The translations under genes and the position numbers were made by a program. Below, piece by piece: positions 1 through 7,502 of a stretch of 34,851 nucleotides of DNA. The DNA comes from CAZYJD01 sp964647785 (GTDB lineage: Bacteria; Bacteroidota; Bacteroidia; NS11-12g; UBA9320), in contig CAZYJD010000016.1 of assembly GCA_964647785.1 (NCBI GenBank), forward strand, positions 1 to 34,851, written 5' to 3'. The notes under the pieces are model-generated. The model worked only from the letters and a program-made list of their open reading frames with translations. It ran no database searches and was not told the DNA's origin. Each line of letters starts with the position of its first letter. Positions within the stretch are counted from its first letter, which is position 1.

Positions 1-25
1 TTGAGGTCAATAATTCGAATGACTT

Positions 26-56
26 TTTGAAAATTCAATTTTGCTATTTATTTTAG
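26..56 (+). promoter_or_regulatory. Bacteroidota-type promoter candidate for the S24 regulator
   Basis: A TTTG at 26-29 is followed after 19 bases by TATTTTAG at 49-56, one base off the Bacteroidota -7 consensus TAnnTTTG. The ATG follows 12 bases later. Spacing fits the known -33/-7 architecture; no experimental support can be seen. Confidence 0.4.
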
Positions 57-68
57 CATGCAAATAAT

Positions 69-863
69 ATGGATCAATTTGTAAAGAACCTGAAATACCT
101 GCGAAAAAGCTTGCGCTTCACCCAGCAGGAGATGGCCATTAAGATTGGGGTTAACCGTCCCGTTATTGGAGCCTATGAAGAGGGCCGTTCGAAACCGAAG
201 CTGGAAACCCTCCAGCAAATATGTCGCCTTTTCGATATTAGCATGGATGATTTGTTGTACAAGGATTTAGAACATAACAGACCAGCCAGTGTTGATTGGA
301 GTGGAAAAGGGCTGCGGGTGCTGCCAGTTGCGGTGAATCTCTTGGATGGCAAGGAAAGCATTCCTTTGGTTCCGTTCAAAGCCGCTGCCGGATACACCCA
401 GGGCTATGCCGACACAGAATATATTGGGCAACTGCCGCAATTTAACATGCCCTTCCCTGAATTGTCCCGAAAGAAAACCTGCCGCATTTTTCAAATACAA
501 GGCGATAGCATGCTGCCTGTACCTCCCGGTTCATATGTTATCTGTGAGTACCTCGAAAATTGGCGTCACATCAAAAACGACCAATGCTATGTGCTGGTTA
601 CGCTTGATGACGGCATTGTCTACAAACGCGTGCTCAACCAAATTGATGACACGGGCGATTTGATTCTTAAATCGGATAATCCCGAATACAAACCCTATTC
701 GCTGCCGGTCAATCAAATTGTAGAAGTATGGCGTGCAGTGGGATACACCACTTTCAGCATGCCGGATTTACACGAGCAACAACAAAACATCCTGCATCTG
801 TCGCAAGGCCTGCATGAATTGCGCAAAGAGATAGAAGACTTAAAAAAGGAGAAAAATAAATAG
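69..863 (+). CDS. XRE-family transcriptional regulator with S24 (LexA/CI-like) peptidase domain
   Basis: A 264-residue cytoplasmic DNA-binding regulator. Residues about 6-62 form a Cro/CI helix-turn-helix domain (TQQEMAIKIGVNRPVIGAYE). Residues about 98-225 form a LexA-like S24 domain: a candidate self-cleavage site Ala107-Gly108 (KAAAGYT), a nucleophile Ser147 in GDSMLP and a general-base Lys186 in VYKRV. The last 30 residues are charged and heptad-like (HELRKEIEDLKKEKNK), probably a coiled coil for dimerisation. All residues needed for RecA-type or stress-induced autocleavage are present, so it may be a repressor inactivated by self-cleavage; the target genes are unknown. It is a single gene at the left edge, facing a convergent DUF1573 gene 21 bases after its stop. 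It could be a domesticated phage repressor, but no phage genes surround it. Such stand-alone regulators are common in Bacteroidota. Confidence 0.88.
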   Translation: MDQFVKNLKYLRKSLRFTQQEMAIKIGVNRPVIGAYEEGRSKPKLETLQQICRLFDISMDDLLYKDLEHNRPASVDWSGKGLRVLPVAVNLLDGKESIPLVPFKAAAGYTQGYADTEYIGQLPQFNMPFPELSRKKTCRIFQIQGDSMLPVPPGSYVICEYLENWRHIKNDQCYVLVTLDDGIVYKRVLNQIDDTGDLILKSDNPEYKPYSLPVNQIVEVWRAVGYTTFSMPDLHEQQQNILHLSQGLHELRKEIEDLKKEKNK

Positions 864-884
864 CACCTGAATACTTGAAGCGAA

Positions 885-1316
885 TCAGTCCGTTACAAAA
901 ACGTCCATGATCAGCAAAAAAGGATTGTTTCGAGCATTGCTGTAAACGGTAATGCTTTCTTGTTGTTTGCCTTTTGCCTCCTCCCGGGAGGTGAAATTTC
1001 CTTTCAGTTGGGTGTTCGCTCCCGGAGCAATGATTCTTTCGTCTGCATCCACCTGTGTGCAGGCACAACTGCTTGTAATTCGATCAATGAACAAGGTATC
1101 CGTGCCCCTGTTCTCCAAAATAAATGCAAATGCCTTGTGCGCTGATACCGGCAACTGGCCAAAATCAAGCCTTCTGTTCGGGCTAAACAACACGGCTTGC
1201 TTATGCTCTGAAACATCGGCATGCTGAGCCAAAGCCGCATCCGAAGAAATGCCCACTAAAATTAGCAGTATCAGTTTTACTACACGTCTCAATTCAGAGC
1301 AATTTGGTGCTTTCAT
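885..1316 (-). CDS. DUF1573 secreted protein (second of a pair)
   Basis: A 143-residue protein of the DUF1573 family, whose function is not established. It opens with a basic region and a hydrophobic signal peptide (RRVVKLILLILVGI) that is probably cut after AALAQ near residue 31. The mature part has the family core: DFGQLP near residue 52, an immunoglobulin-like strand pattern (AFILENRGTDTLFI) and the cysteine motif SSCACTQV, followed by IAPG. It is exported, probably to the periplasm or surface. It lies 75 bases downstream of another DUF1573 gene on the same strand, with a strong intrinsic terminator directly before its start codon, so its expression depends on read-through or a promoter not visible here. 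It is a divergent paralogue rather than a recent duplicate. Assignment to the family is firm and the function is unknown. Confidence 0.85.
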   Translation of the reverse strand: MKAPNCSELRRVVKLILLILVGISSDAALAQHADVSEHKQAVLFSPNRRLDFGQLPVSAHKAFAFILENRGTDTLFIDRITSSCACTQVDADERIIAPGANTQLKGNFTSREEAKGKQQESITVYSNARNNPFLLIMDVFVTD

Positions 1317-1318
1317 TC

Positions 1319-1358
1319 AAAAAAAAGAAATCCCGTCCAGTTTCCTGAACGGGATTTC
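1319..1358 (-). terminator. Intrinsic terminator between the two DUF1573 genes
   Basis: Positions 1327-1336 and 1349-1358 form a perfect 10-bp inverted repeat (GAAATCCCGT / ACGGGATTTC) with a 12-base loop. Read on the minus strand it is followed by eight T at 1326-1319. It lies after the stop of the gene at 1392-1847 and ends two bases before the ATG of the gene at 885-1316. Confidence 0.85.
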
Positions 1359-1391
1359 CGCAATTTATTACACTGTTAAATGCTGTATCAA

Positions 1392-1847
1392 TTAGTTTCC
1401 TTCAGGAACAGCTACCGGTGTTTCAGGCTGCTTGGGCTTGCTTTGAACAAAACCGCGAATGGTTAAGTATTCAGCTCCACCATCTCCATTGTGCTTTACA
1501 GTAATGGTTTTGGTGAAGTTACCCGGACGGCCGTTTGAGTTGTAGATCGCTGTAATGGAACCTTCAGCACCCGGAGCGATAGGTTCTTTGGTCCACTTGG
1601 GAGTGGTACATCCACAAGAGGCCTGAACAGAAGTCAGTACGAGTGGTGCTTTACCAGTGTTTCTGAACTTGAACTCAACGGTAGCTTGTGTACCTTCAGT
1701 AATGGTTCCGAAATCGTGCTGGGTTTTTACAAATTCAATTTTTGATTGATCAGGGCTTGAAAGGGTTGCCTTTGGCTTTTCTTCCTGGGCAAAGGTGGCT
1801 CCTATTGCTCCGGCGATCAGAAATGCTGTTGCGATAAATTTTTTCAT
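1392..1847 (-). CDS. DUF1573 secreted protein (first of a pair)
   Basis: A 151-residue DUF1573 protein when started at the ATG at 1847; a TTG seven codons upstream is possible but unlikely. The ATG start gives a classical signal peptide (MKKFIATAFLIAGAIGATFA) cut before QEEKP. The mature domain shows HDFGTITEG, EFKFRNTGKAPLVL, the SCGCTTP cysteine motif and PIAPGAEGSI, then IRGFVQ near the end. The C-terminus is proline-rich (KPKQPETPVAVP). These are typical landmarks of DUF1573, an Ig-like fold common in Bacteroidota secreted proteins, with no settled biochemical role. It has a near-perfect Bacteroidota promoter just upstream (TTTG-N20-TACATTTG) and its own terminator downstream, so it can be transcribed as a single gene and is probably well expressed. 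Confidence 0.88.
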   Translation of the reverse strand: MKKFIATAFLIAGAIGATFAQEEKPKATLSSPDQSKIEFVKTQHDFGTITEGTQATVEFKFRNTGKAPLVLTSVQASCGCTTPKWTKEPIAPGAEGSITAIYNSNGRPGNFTKTITVKHNGDGGAEYLTIRGFVQSKPKQPETPVAVPEGN

Positions 1848-1865
1848 GTTGTTTTTCTTTTGGTT

Positions 1866-1897
1866 CAAATGTATCGTTTGGATTTTAGGTTTACAAA
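1866..1897 (-). promoter_or_regulatory. Strong Bacteroidota-type promoter of the DUF1573 gene
   Basis: On the minus strand, TTTG at 1897-1894 is followed after 20 bases by TACATTTG at 1873-1866, an exact match to the TAnnTTTG -7 element. The ATG at 1847 lies 18 bases further. This is the clearest promoter in the window. Confidence 0.65.
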
Positions 1898-1926
1898 TGA
1901 CGTGCCAAACAAGATGGAAGTGTACA

Positions 1927-2694
1927 TTAAAAAGAAGGCTTGCGTTTATTCAGGAATGCATCCGTGCCTTCCTTGAAATCAGCCTCGCCAAAGGACCAAC
2001 CAAAGGCTTCGATCTCCGTTTTCATGCCAGCTCCCCCTGCATCGTAATAGGCATTCACACATTCAATCACTTTTGACATTGCAAGCGGTGATTTACTAAT
2101 CAGTTTGGCCGCCAGCTTTTCAGCTGCTGCGTGCAATTCTTCTACCGGAACCACCCTGCTTACAAGCCCCCAGTCGAGGGCAGTCTGCGCATCAATGGCA
2201 TCGGCACTCAGCAACATATGCAGTGCTCTTCCTTTTCCCACAATGTGCAACAAGCGCTGCGTACCCCCATATCCAGGAGGAACCCCAAGGTTTACCTCCG
2301 GTTGTCCGAAACGGGCATTGTCAGAAGCAATTCGAATATGGCAAGCCATCGCCAGTTCACACCCTCCACCCAATGCAAAACCATTCACCGCAGCTATCAC
2401 GGGTTTGCTGCTTCTTTCAATGGCATTCATGACCTCATGTCCCGAAGCACTCATTTCTCGTGCTTGTTCAACAGAGAATTCAGCAAACTCTGAAATATCT
2501 GCTCCTGCAGCAAAGGCTTTCGATCCGGCACCGGTAAGGATGATTATACGTATTGCAGCATCGGCATTCGCAGCCATTACCGCCGCTTTGATCTCCTGAA
2601 GCAATGCAATGTTCAATGCATTCATTTTGCTTTCGCGCTCAATGGTAATCCAACTCAGCCCATTTTCATTGCGCACGCTTATCTGTTCGTACAT
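1927..2694 (-). CDS. Enoyl-CoA hydratase/isomerase family protein (crotonase)
   Basis: A 255-residue crotonase-fold enzyme of usual family length, expected to hydrate trans-2-enoyl-CoA to 3-hydroxyacyl-CoA in fatty-acid or amino-acid breakdown in the cytoplasm. The oxyanion-hole segments are visible: AFAAGADI near residues 60-67 and NGFALGGGCELA near 104-115. Both acid residues that mark true hydratases are present: Glu113 (in GGGCE) and Glu133 (in FGQPE), matching Glu144 and Glu164 of rat mitochondrial enoyl-CoA hydratase. The start ATG at 2694 lies only five bases after a TAAATTTG -7 box, so the leader would be very short. It is divergent from the methylmalonyl-CoA mutase operon, with which it may share a role in short-chain acyl-CoA metabolism. 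The exact chain length of the substrate cannot be read from sequence. Confidence 0.92.
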   Translation of the reverse strand: MYEQISVRNENGLSWITIERESKMNALNIALLQEIKAAVMAANADAAIRIIILTGAGSKAFAAGADISEFAEFSVEQAREMSASGHEVMNAIERSSKPVIAAVNGFALGGGCELAMACHIRIASDNARFGQPEVNLGVPPGYGGTQRLLHIVGKGRALHMLLSADAIDAQTALDWGLVSRVVPVEELHAAAEKLAAKLISKSPLAMSKVIECVNAYYDAGGAGMKTEIEAFGWSFGEADFKEGTDAFLNKRKPSF

Positions 2695-2699
2695 GGCAA

Positions 2700-2707
2700 C
2701 AAATTTA
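2700..2707 (-). promoter_or_regulatory. -7 box (TAAATTTG) of the enoyl-CoA hydratase gene
   Basis: Exact match to TAnnTTTG on the minus strand, five bases before the ATG at 2694. A TTG lies 22 bases upstream as a weak -33 candidate. If used, the transcript would be nearly leaderless. Confidence 0.45.
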
Positions 2708-2746
2708 CATCGCAGATCGGACTAAGCCTCAATCGCGAATTAGCTC

Positions 2747-2754
2747 TAACTTTG
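2747..2754 (+). promoter_or_regulatory. -7 box (TAACTTTG) of the methylmalonyl-CoA mutase operon
   Basis: Exact match to TAnnTTTG, nine bases before the ATG at 2764. No convincing -33 element is seen. It forms a divergent promoter pair with the box at 2700-2707 within about 55 bases. Confidence 0.45.
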
Positions 2755-2763
2755 CCCAGTATC

Positions 2764-4530
2764 ATGAATGACAACTTCAAGCCTTCCGGATTCAGCAATT
2801 GGTATGAGCAGGTAAGCAAGGAACTCAAAGGTCAGGTTCCCGAAGACAAAATCTACTGGAATTTTGATGAGCAAATCAAACTTCCACCACTGCTGGACCC
2901 TACTGAGACTCCCCCTTCCGGAGCAATACAGAGAAGAAATACCAACGGAAATGCATGGAAAAAAACCGACTTCTTTCAGGCAGAACCCGGTTCGGCACGA
3001 CAACTCAATAAGCAAATACTGCAGGCGTTGCAAAACGGAATGGAAAGTCTGTACATCCGAATTCCGAAATGGCACCGACCGGAATCCGACACTTTCAAAG
3101 ACCTGTTGAATGAGGTAGATCTCAATATCATTGACCTCCATATTGAAAGTGACGGAGATATGGAAGGCGTGTTTTATCGACTGCTGGAGTATTTCCTGCA
3201 AGCGGGTTTTGCGCCTGAGAAGATGCAGGGAAGCCTTCTTTTTGATCCATTTGGCATTGCGCTTCAACAGGGAAGCTGGATGCAATCGGCAAAAGAAGAC
3301 CTACAACGATGCGTGGCGCTTCAGCAGAAGATACAGGTTGAAATGCCGGCCTTCCGGGCCACCGCAGTGGATGGATATGTGTACCACGAAGCAGGCGCAG
3401 AAGCTGCCACCGAACTGGCATTCACCCTTGCGGCAGCACATGAAATGCTGGTCGCTCATCTCGAATTGGGAGCTACGGCTGAAACTCTCAACACGACCTG
3501 GCAAGTTGTGCTGGCTGCAGATCACAGGATTATCGGTAACAGCGCCAAAATGCGTGCGATGCGCATTTTATGGGAGAACCTCCTTTCAGCTTATTCGCTC
3601 AGAATTCCCATGCACCTTTGCGCGCGTTCATCCAGACGTTTCCGAAGCCATTATGACCGTTACAACAACGTACTCAGAGCAACCGCCGAGCTATATGCTT
3701 CCGTGAACGGAGGTGCAGAAATCGTGGTAATGGATGCTTATCCGCATCAATCCGAACACGACCACCGCATATTCCGCAACCTTCATCACCTCCTTGAAGC
3801 CGAAGGAAGACTTCATTATACCGCTGATCCCTTTGGAGGGGCGGCCCTTCCTGAAAAACTCACTGAAGAACTGGCTGCAGAAAGCTGGGAACTGTTTAAA
3901 AAGATAGAAGCAGAAGGAGGTTTGGTTTCATGGATTGAACAGGGCAAACTGCAAAACCGTATCAAAGAAGAAAGGGAAAAAGCACTCGATCTGTTCGATC
4001 AAAGAAAGACCATCGTAACCGGTGTCAATCAATTCGCCCAAAAAGAAGCAGAACCCATCATACCCCAAACAGAGGCTTTCGAAACCCATGCAGGAGATTT
4101 TGAGCGCCTGGACGCCTTTAGCCTTGCGGAAGCCCTGGAACTGATGCGTTATGAAAACGAGCAAAATCAGGCCATCAAGCCTTATCTTCTGCTGAAGTTT
4201 GGCCATGTTCCGATGAGCATTGCCCGGGCCAATTTCATTTCTGATTTCCTGCTTTGTGGTGGTCTTGCATTTGAAGAAAAAGAGCTCGTTGCTGCCGAAT
4301 GGGATAGGGCCAACTTTGGCTCTTATGCCGGAATCATCCTTTGCAGCGCCGATGAAGAATATGCCGATGCCGTCAATACACTCCAGCATTCACATCCGGA
4401 CATCCCCTTGTTGATTGCGGGTGCACCTGCCAATGCCGATGAATTAAAGTCAGCCGGTTCGGTGATGTTTATTCATATGAAAAGTCCATTGAGTGCCACG
4501 CTTCATCAACTAAAAACCCTTGCATCATGA
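2764..4530 (+). CDS. mutA: Methylmalonyl-CoA mutase small (beta) subunit
   Basis: A 588-residue non-catalytic partner of the B12-dependent mutase that interconverts succinyl-CoA and (R)-methylmalonyl-CoA in the propionate pathway. The ATG at 2764 (MNDNFKPSGFSNWYEQV) is preferred over a TTG four codons earlier because it sits just behind a -7 box. The TIM-barrel part is recognisable (AHEMLVAHLELG, RMHLCARSS-like segment, YNNVLRATAELYASVNGGAE, HHLLEAEGRL, DPFGGAALPEKL). The C-terminal cobalamin-type domain is degenerate: it has no DxHxxG, as expected for the small subunit. Its stop overlaps the large subunit start by four bases (ATGA at 4527-4530), implying translational coupling and equal amounts of both chains. 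The chaperone MeaB is not adjacent but lies about 10 kb away at 16308-17312. Confidence 0.93.
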   Translation: MNDNFKPSGFSNWYEQVSKELKGQVPEDKIYWNFDEQIKLPPLLDPTETPPSGAIQRRNTNGNAWKKTDFFQAEPGSARQLNKQILQALQNGMESLYIRIPKWHRPESDTFKDLLNEVDLNIIDLHIESDGDMEGVFYRLLEYFLQAGFAPEKMQGSLLFDPFGIALQQGSWMQSAKEDLQRCVALQQKIQVEMPAFRATAVDGYVYHEAGAEAATELAFTLAAAHEMLVAHLELGATAETLNTTWQVVLAADHRIIGNSAKMRAMRILWENLLSAYSLRIPMHLCARSSRRFRSHYDRYNNVLRATAELYASVNGGAEIVVMDAYPHQSEHDHRIFRNLHHLLEAEGRLHYTADPFGGAALPEKLTEELAAESWELFKKIEAEGGLVSWIEQGKLQNRIKEEREKALDLFDQRKTIVTGVNQFAQKEAEPIIPQTEAFETHAGDFERLDAFSLAEALELMRYENEQNQAIKPYLLLKFGHVPMSIARANFISDFLLCGGLAFEEKELVAAEWDRANFGSYAGIILCSADEEYADAVNTLQHSHPDIPLLIAGAPANADELKSAGSVMFIHMKSPLSATLHQLKTLAS

Positions 4531-6659
4531 GCAATAGAATCAACTTTCAAAACAAGGCATTGCAATTTGATCTGAAAGCCGAAGAAACGAGTGAAAGAAA
4601 GCAAGTTGGTCGCGAAGAGTTCAGCGTTTTTGACCGCTACAATGCCGAAGATCTGAAGCAACTCGATCATTTAAAAAGCGTTGCCGGCATTCCGCCCTAT
4701 CTAAGGGGACCATACGCCAGCATGTACACCTTCAGACCCTGGACCATCAGGCAATACGCAGGTTTTAGCACCGCTGAAGATTCCAATGCATTTTACAGAA
4801 GAAACCTTCGGGCCGGTCAGAAGGGTTTGTCCGTAGCATTCGACCTGGCCACTCACCGGGGTTACGACAGCGATCACCCCAGGGTAAAAGGCGATGTGGG
4901 CATGGCAGGGGTGGCCATCGATACTGTGGAAGACATGAAAATACTCTTCGACCAAATTCCACTCGATCAGATGTCGGTGAGCATGACCATGAACGGCGCC
5001 GTTCTGCCCATTATGGCCTTTTATATTGTTGCTGCTCAAGAGCAAGGGGTGAGTACAGAAAAACTTAGCGGAACCATCCAAAATGACATTCTGAAGGAGT
5101 TCATGGTGCGCAACACTTACATCTATCCGCCCGCTCCTTCTATGCGAATCATCGGCGATATTTTCAGATACGCCTCTGAGAACATGCCCAGATTCAACAG
5201 CATCAGCATCAGCGGATACCACATGCAAGAAGCAGGTGCAACTCCCGAACTGGAACTGGCCTACACCCTGGCGGATGGGTTGGAGTATATTCGAACAGGA
5301 CTGACAGCAGGTTTGAAGATTGATGATTTTGCCCCGCGCCTGTCGTTCTTCTGGGCCATAGGCATGGAGCATTTCACAGAAATTGCCAAAATGAGAGCCG
5401 CACGATTGCTGTGGTCGGAACTGGTGGCATCATTCAATCCTTCCAATCCTAAGAGCATGGCGCTCCGCACCCATTGCCAGACTTCAGGATGGAGCCTCAC
5501 TGAACAAGACCCCTTTAACAATGTGGGACGAACCTGTCTCGAGGCAATGGCAGCGGCCTTTGGCGGAACCCAAAGTTTGCACACCAATTCACTGGACGAA
5601 GCAATCGCATTGCCAACGGATTTCTCGGCGCGAATCGCACGAAACACCCAAATTTTCCTGCAAAAGGAAACCGATATCTGCAAAACCATCGATCCTTGGG
5701 GTGGCAGTTTTTATGTTGAATCACTCACAAAGCAAATTGCGGATAAGGCACGTGAACTGATTGCTGAAATTGAAGAACTCGGTGGGATGGCCAAAGCCAT
5801 TGAAACAGGACTGCCGAAAATGCGCATTGAAGAAGCTGCAGCCCGACGTCAGGCGCGAATTGATTCGGGCAGGGACATCATCATTGGTGTGAATGCCTAT
5901 CAGATTCAGGAAAAAGAACAGCTCGACATACTGGAAATTGACAATACCGAAGTTCGTGAATCACAAATTCGTCGCTTGAATGAAGTGAAGACGGGACGCG
6001 ATTCGCAAGAAGTTGAGCGCTTGTTGAACGAATTGACCGAAGCCGCCAAAAATCCGGAAAAGAATCTTTTAGCCGCTGCGGTGGAAGCCGCCCGGGCAAG
6101 AGCCACCCTCGGTGAGATTTCTTCTGCCCTGGAAAAAGTTTATGGACGTTATCAGGCCAAAGTGAGAACCATTTCAGGCGTTTATTCAGGAGAAATTAGC
6201 ATGGATGAAAACTACAAAAAGGCGAGAGAGTTAAGCGACCGATTCGCCCTTGAAGATGGAAGAAGGCCGCGAATTCTGGTGGCCAAAATGGGGCAGGACG
6301 GCCACGACCGTGGCGCGAAGGTGATTGCGACCTCCTTTGCCGACATTGGATTTGATGTGGATATCGGCCCCTTGTTTCAAACCCCGTCAGAAGTTGCGCG
6401 ACAAGCCGTTGAAAATGATGTGCATGTGCTGGGAATTTCAAGCCTTGCAGGTGGACACAAAACCCTCATTCCCGAGGTAATTGACGAACTAAAGAAAGAA
6501 GGCCGGGGTGATATTGTGGTGATTGCCGGAGGGGTGATCCCCGAAAAAGATTATGCCTTTCTCAAAAAAGCCGGTGTATGGGAAATTTTTGGTCCCGGTA
6601 CGGTGATCAGCAAAGCTGCTTCTAAGATACTTTTGCACTTGCTTGAAACGGAAAAATAA
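4527..6659 (+). CDS. scpA: Methylmalonyl-CoA mutase large (catalytic) subunit
   Basis: A 710-residue catalytic subunit (also called mutB). It carries an N-terminal TIM barrel that binds the acyl-CoA and a C-terminal B12 domain. Tyr77, Arg195 and His232 (in SGYHMQEAG) fall at the places of Propionibacterium Tyr89, Arg207 and His244 with a constant offset of 12. The B12 domain has the lower-ligand motif DGHDRG at residues 591-596, with His593 as the expected cobalt ligand, then GPLFQTP and GVSSLAGGH-like and AGGVIPEKD segments. Length matches the family. It is translationally coupled to the small subunit upstream, and its last 17 bases overlap the start of mtgA. In Bacteroidota the enzyme usually serves propionate formation or propionyl-CoA use; direction cannot be told from sequence. 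Confidence 0.96.
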   Translation: MSNRINFQNKALQFDLKAEETSERKQVGREEFSVFDRYNAEDLKQLDHLKSVAGIPPYLRGPYASMYTFRPWTIRQYAGFSTAEDSNAFYRRNLRAGQKGLSVAFDLATHRGYDSDHPRVKGDVGMAGVAIDTVEDMKILFDQIPLDQMSVSMTMNGAVLPIMAFYIVAAQEQGVSTEKLSGTIQNDILKEFMVRNTYIYPPAPSMRIIGDIFRYASENMPRFNSISISGYHMQEAGATPELELAYTLADGLEYIRTGLTAGLKIDDFAPRLSFFWAIGMEHFTEIAKMRAARLLWSELVASFNPSNPKSMALRTHCQTSGWSLTEQDPFNNVGRTCLEAMAAAFGGTQSLHTNSLDEAIALPTDFSARIARNTQIFLQKETDICKTIDPWGGSFYVESLTKQIADKARELIAEIEELGGMAKAIETGLPKMRIEEAAARRQARIDSGRDIIIGVNAYQIQEKEQLDILEIDNTEVRESQIRRLNEVKTGRDSQEVERLLNELTEAAKNPEKNLLAAAVEAARARATLGEISSALEKVYGRYQAKVRTISGVYSGEISMDENYKKARELSDRFALEDGRRPRILVAKMGQDGHDRGAKVIATSFADIGFDVDIGPLFQTPSEVARQAVENDVHVLGISSLAGGHKTLIPEVIDELKKEGRGDIVVIAGGVIPEKDYAFLKKAGVWEIFGPGTVISKAASKILLHLLETEK

Positions 6660-7356
6660 ACTGAGCAGGAAGCTGCTTAAAGTCGCAGTTCGACTGCTAC
6701 TGGCCTTTCTTATTATCACGAATCTCGTGGTGATTCTGTATTCCTTCGTTCCGGTTCCCATCAGTCCATTGATGGTTATCAGAAGTGTACAACAAAAACA
6801 GGCCGGCAAAGAATTGAGGTTGAAAAAAGACTGGGTATCCTTTGATGCCCTTCCCAATAATCTACAGCTGGCAGTGGTTTGCACGGAAGATCAAAATTTT
6901 CTGAAACACAACGGCTTTGATTTTGAACAGATCAAAAAGGCCGTTGAAGAGAACAAACAAAGAAAAAAGGCAAGGGGAGCCAGCACCATCAGCCAGCAAA
7001 CAGCTAAAAATGTGTTTTTGTGGCCAAAGAGCAGCTGGGTTCGAAAAGGGCTTGAAGTGTACTTTACCATGCTTATAGAACTTTGGTGGAGCAAGGAACG
7101 CATCATGACCGTGTATCTGAACGTCATTGAATTTGGAGATGGCATTTATGGGGCCGAGGCAGCCGCCCAACATTTTTTTGGCAAACCGGCCATCAAGCTC
7201 AACAATAGCCAGGCCGCACTGCTCGCCAGCGTACTACCCAACCCTTTGAAATACAATGCTGAGAGACCCGGTGTCTATCTTCGCAAAAGGCAATTGTGGA
7301 CCCTCAATCAAATGCGTTTGTGGGGAGGTAAACTGGAGTATAAAGGCAGTGAATAG
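6643..7356 (+). CDS. mtgA: Monofunctional biosynthetic peptidoglycan transglycosylase
   Basis: A 237-residue GT51 glycosyltransferase that polymerises lipid II into glycan strands on the outer face of the inner membrane. One N-terminal transmembrane segment (about residues 12-34, VRLLLAFLIITNLVVILYSF) anchors it. The GT51 motifs are intact: TEDQNFLKHNGFD with the catalytic Glu82, GASTISQQTAKN, the RKGLEVYFTMLIE segment and YLNVIEFGDGIYGAEAAAQ with the second acidic residue. There is no transpeptidase domain, so it is the monofunctional type. No ATG or GTG exists in a suitable place; the TTG at 6643 is the likely start and lies 17 bases inside the mutase gene, so the two are probably coupled. 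Its stop codon (TAG at 7354-7356) lies inside a copy of an intergenic repeat, and the final residues GSE are partly repeat-encoded. Confidence 0.93.
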   Translation: MKRKNKLSRKLLKVAVRLLLAFLIITNLVVILYSFVPVPISPLMVIRSVQQKQAGKELRLKKDWVSFDALPNNLQLAVVCTEDQNFLKHNGFDFEQIKKAVEENKQRKKARGASTISQQTAKNVFLWPKSSWVRKGLEVYFTMLIELWWSKERIMTVYLNVIEFGDGIYGAEAAAQHFFGKPAIKLNNSQAALLASVLPNPLKYNAERPGVYLRKRQLWTLNQMRLWGGKLEYKGSE

Positions 7357-7387
7357 TTGATAGTTTTTAGTTGATAGAGCGCATCTT
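7349..7387 (+). repeat. Copy of the TAGTTnA repeat arm overlapping the mtgA stop
   Basis: These 39 bases match 19420-19458 at 34 of 39 positions, about 12 kb away. The core is a 7-bp quasi-repeat (TAGTTGA / TAGTTTT / TAGTTGA). The mtgA stop codon lies within it. Confidence 0.75.
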
Positions 7388-7426
7388 ACCATCCAAATCG
7401 GAAAGCCAATAAACCGAGGAAAGCTG

Positions 7427-7495
7427 CCTCTTGCTTCTTGCTTCTGACTTCTGACCTCTGACTTCTTGTCTCTTGCTTCTAAAAGTCTTGCCTCT
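7427..7495 (+). repeat. Degenerate heptamer array (CTTGCTT/CTGACTT type)
   Basis: About ten tandem 7-bp units such as CTTGCTT, CTGACTT, CTGACCT and CTTGTCT fill the space between the convergent mtgA and CHU-type genes. The units vary at the third, fourth and sixth positions but keep phase. The same motif, or its complement, recurs at 14737-14812, 18992-19022 and 30807-30872. Confidence 0.8.
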
Positions 7496-7502
7496 AGCAA
7501 TC

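Noticed and set aside
69..863. Prophage remnant marked by a CI-like repressor
   Set aside because: No integrase, phage structural gene or attachment repeat is near; the neighbours are ordinary chromosomal genes.
2752..2763. TTG start for mutA four codons upstream
   Set aside because: It lies within the -7 box region and adds no conserved residues; the ATG at 2764 fits better.
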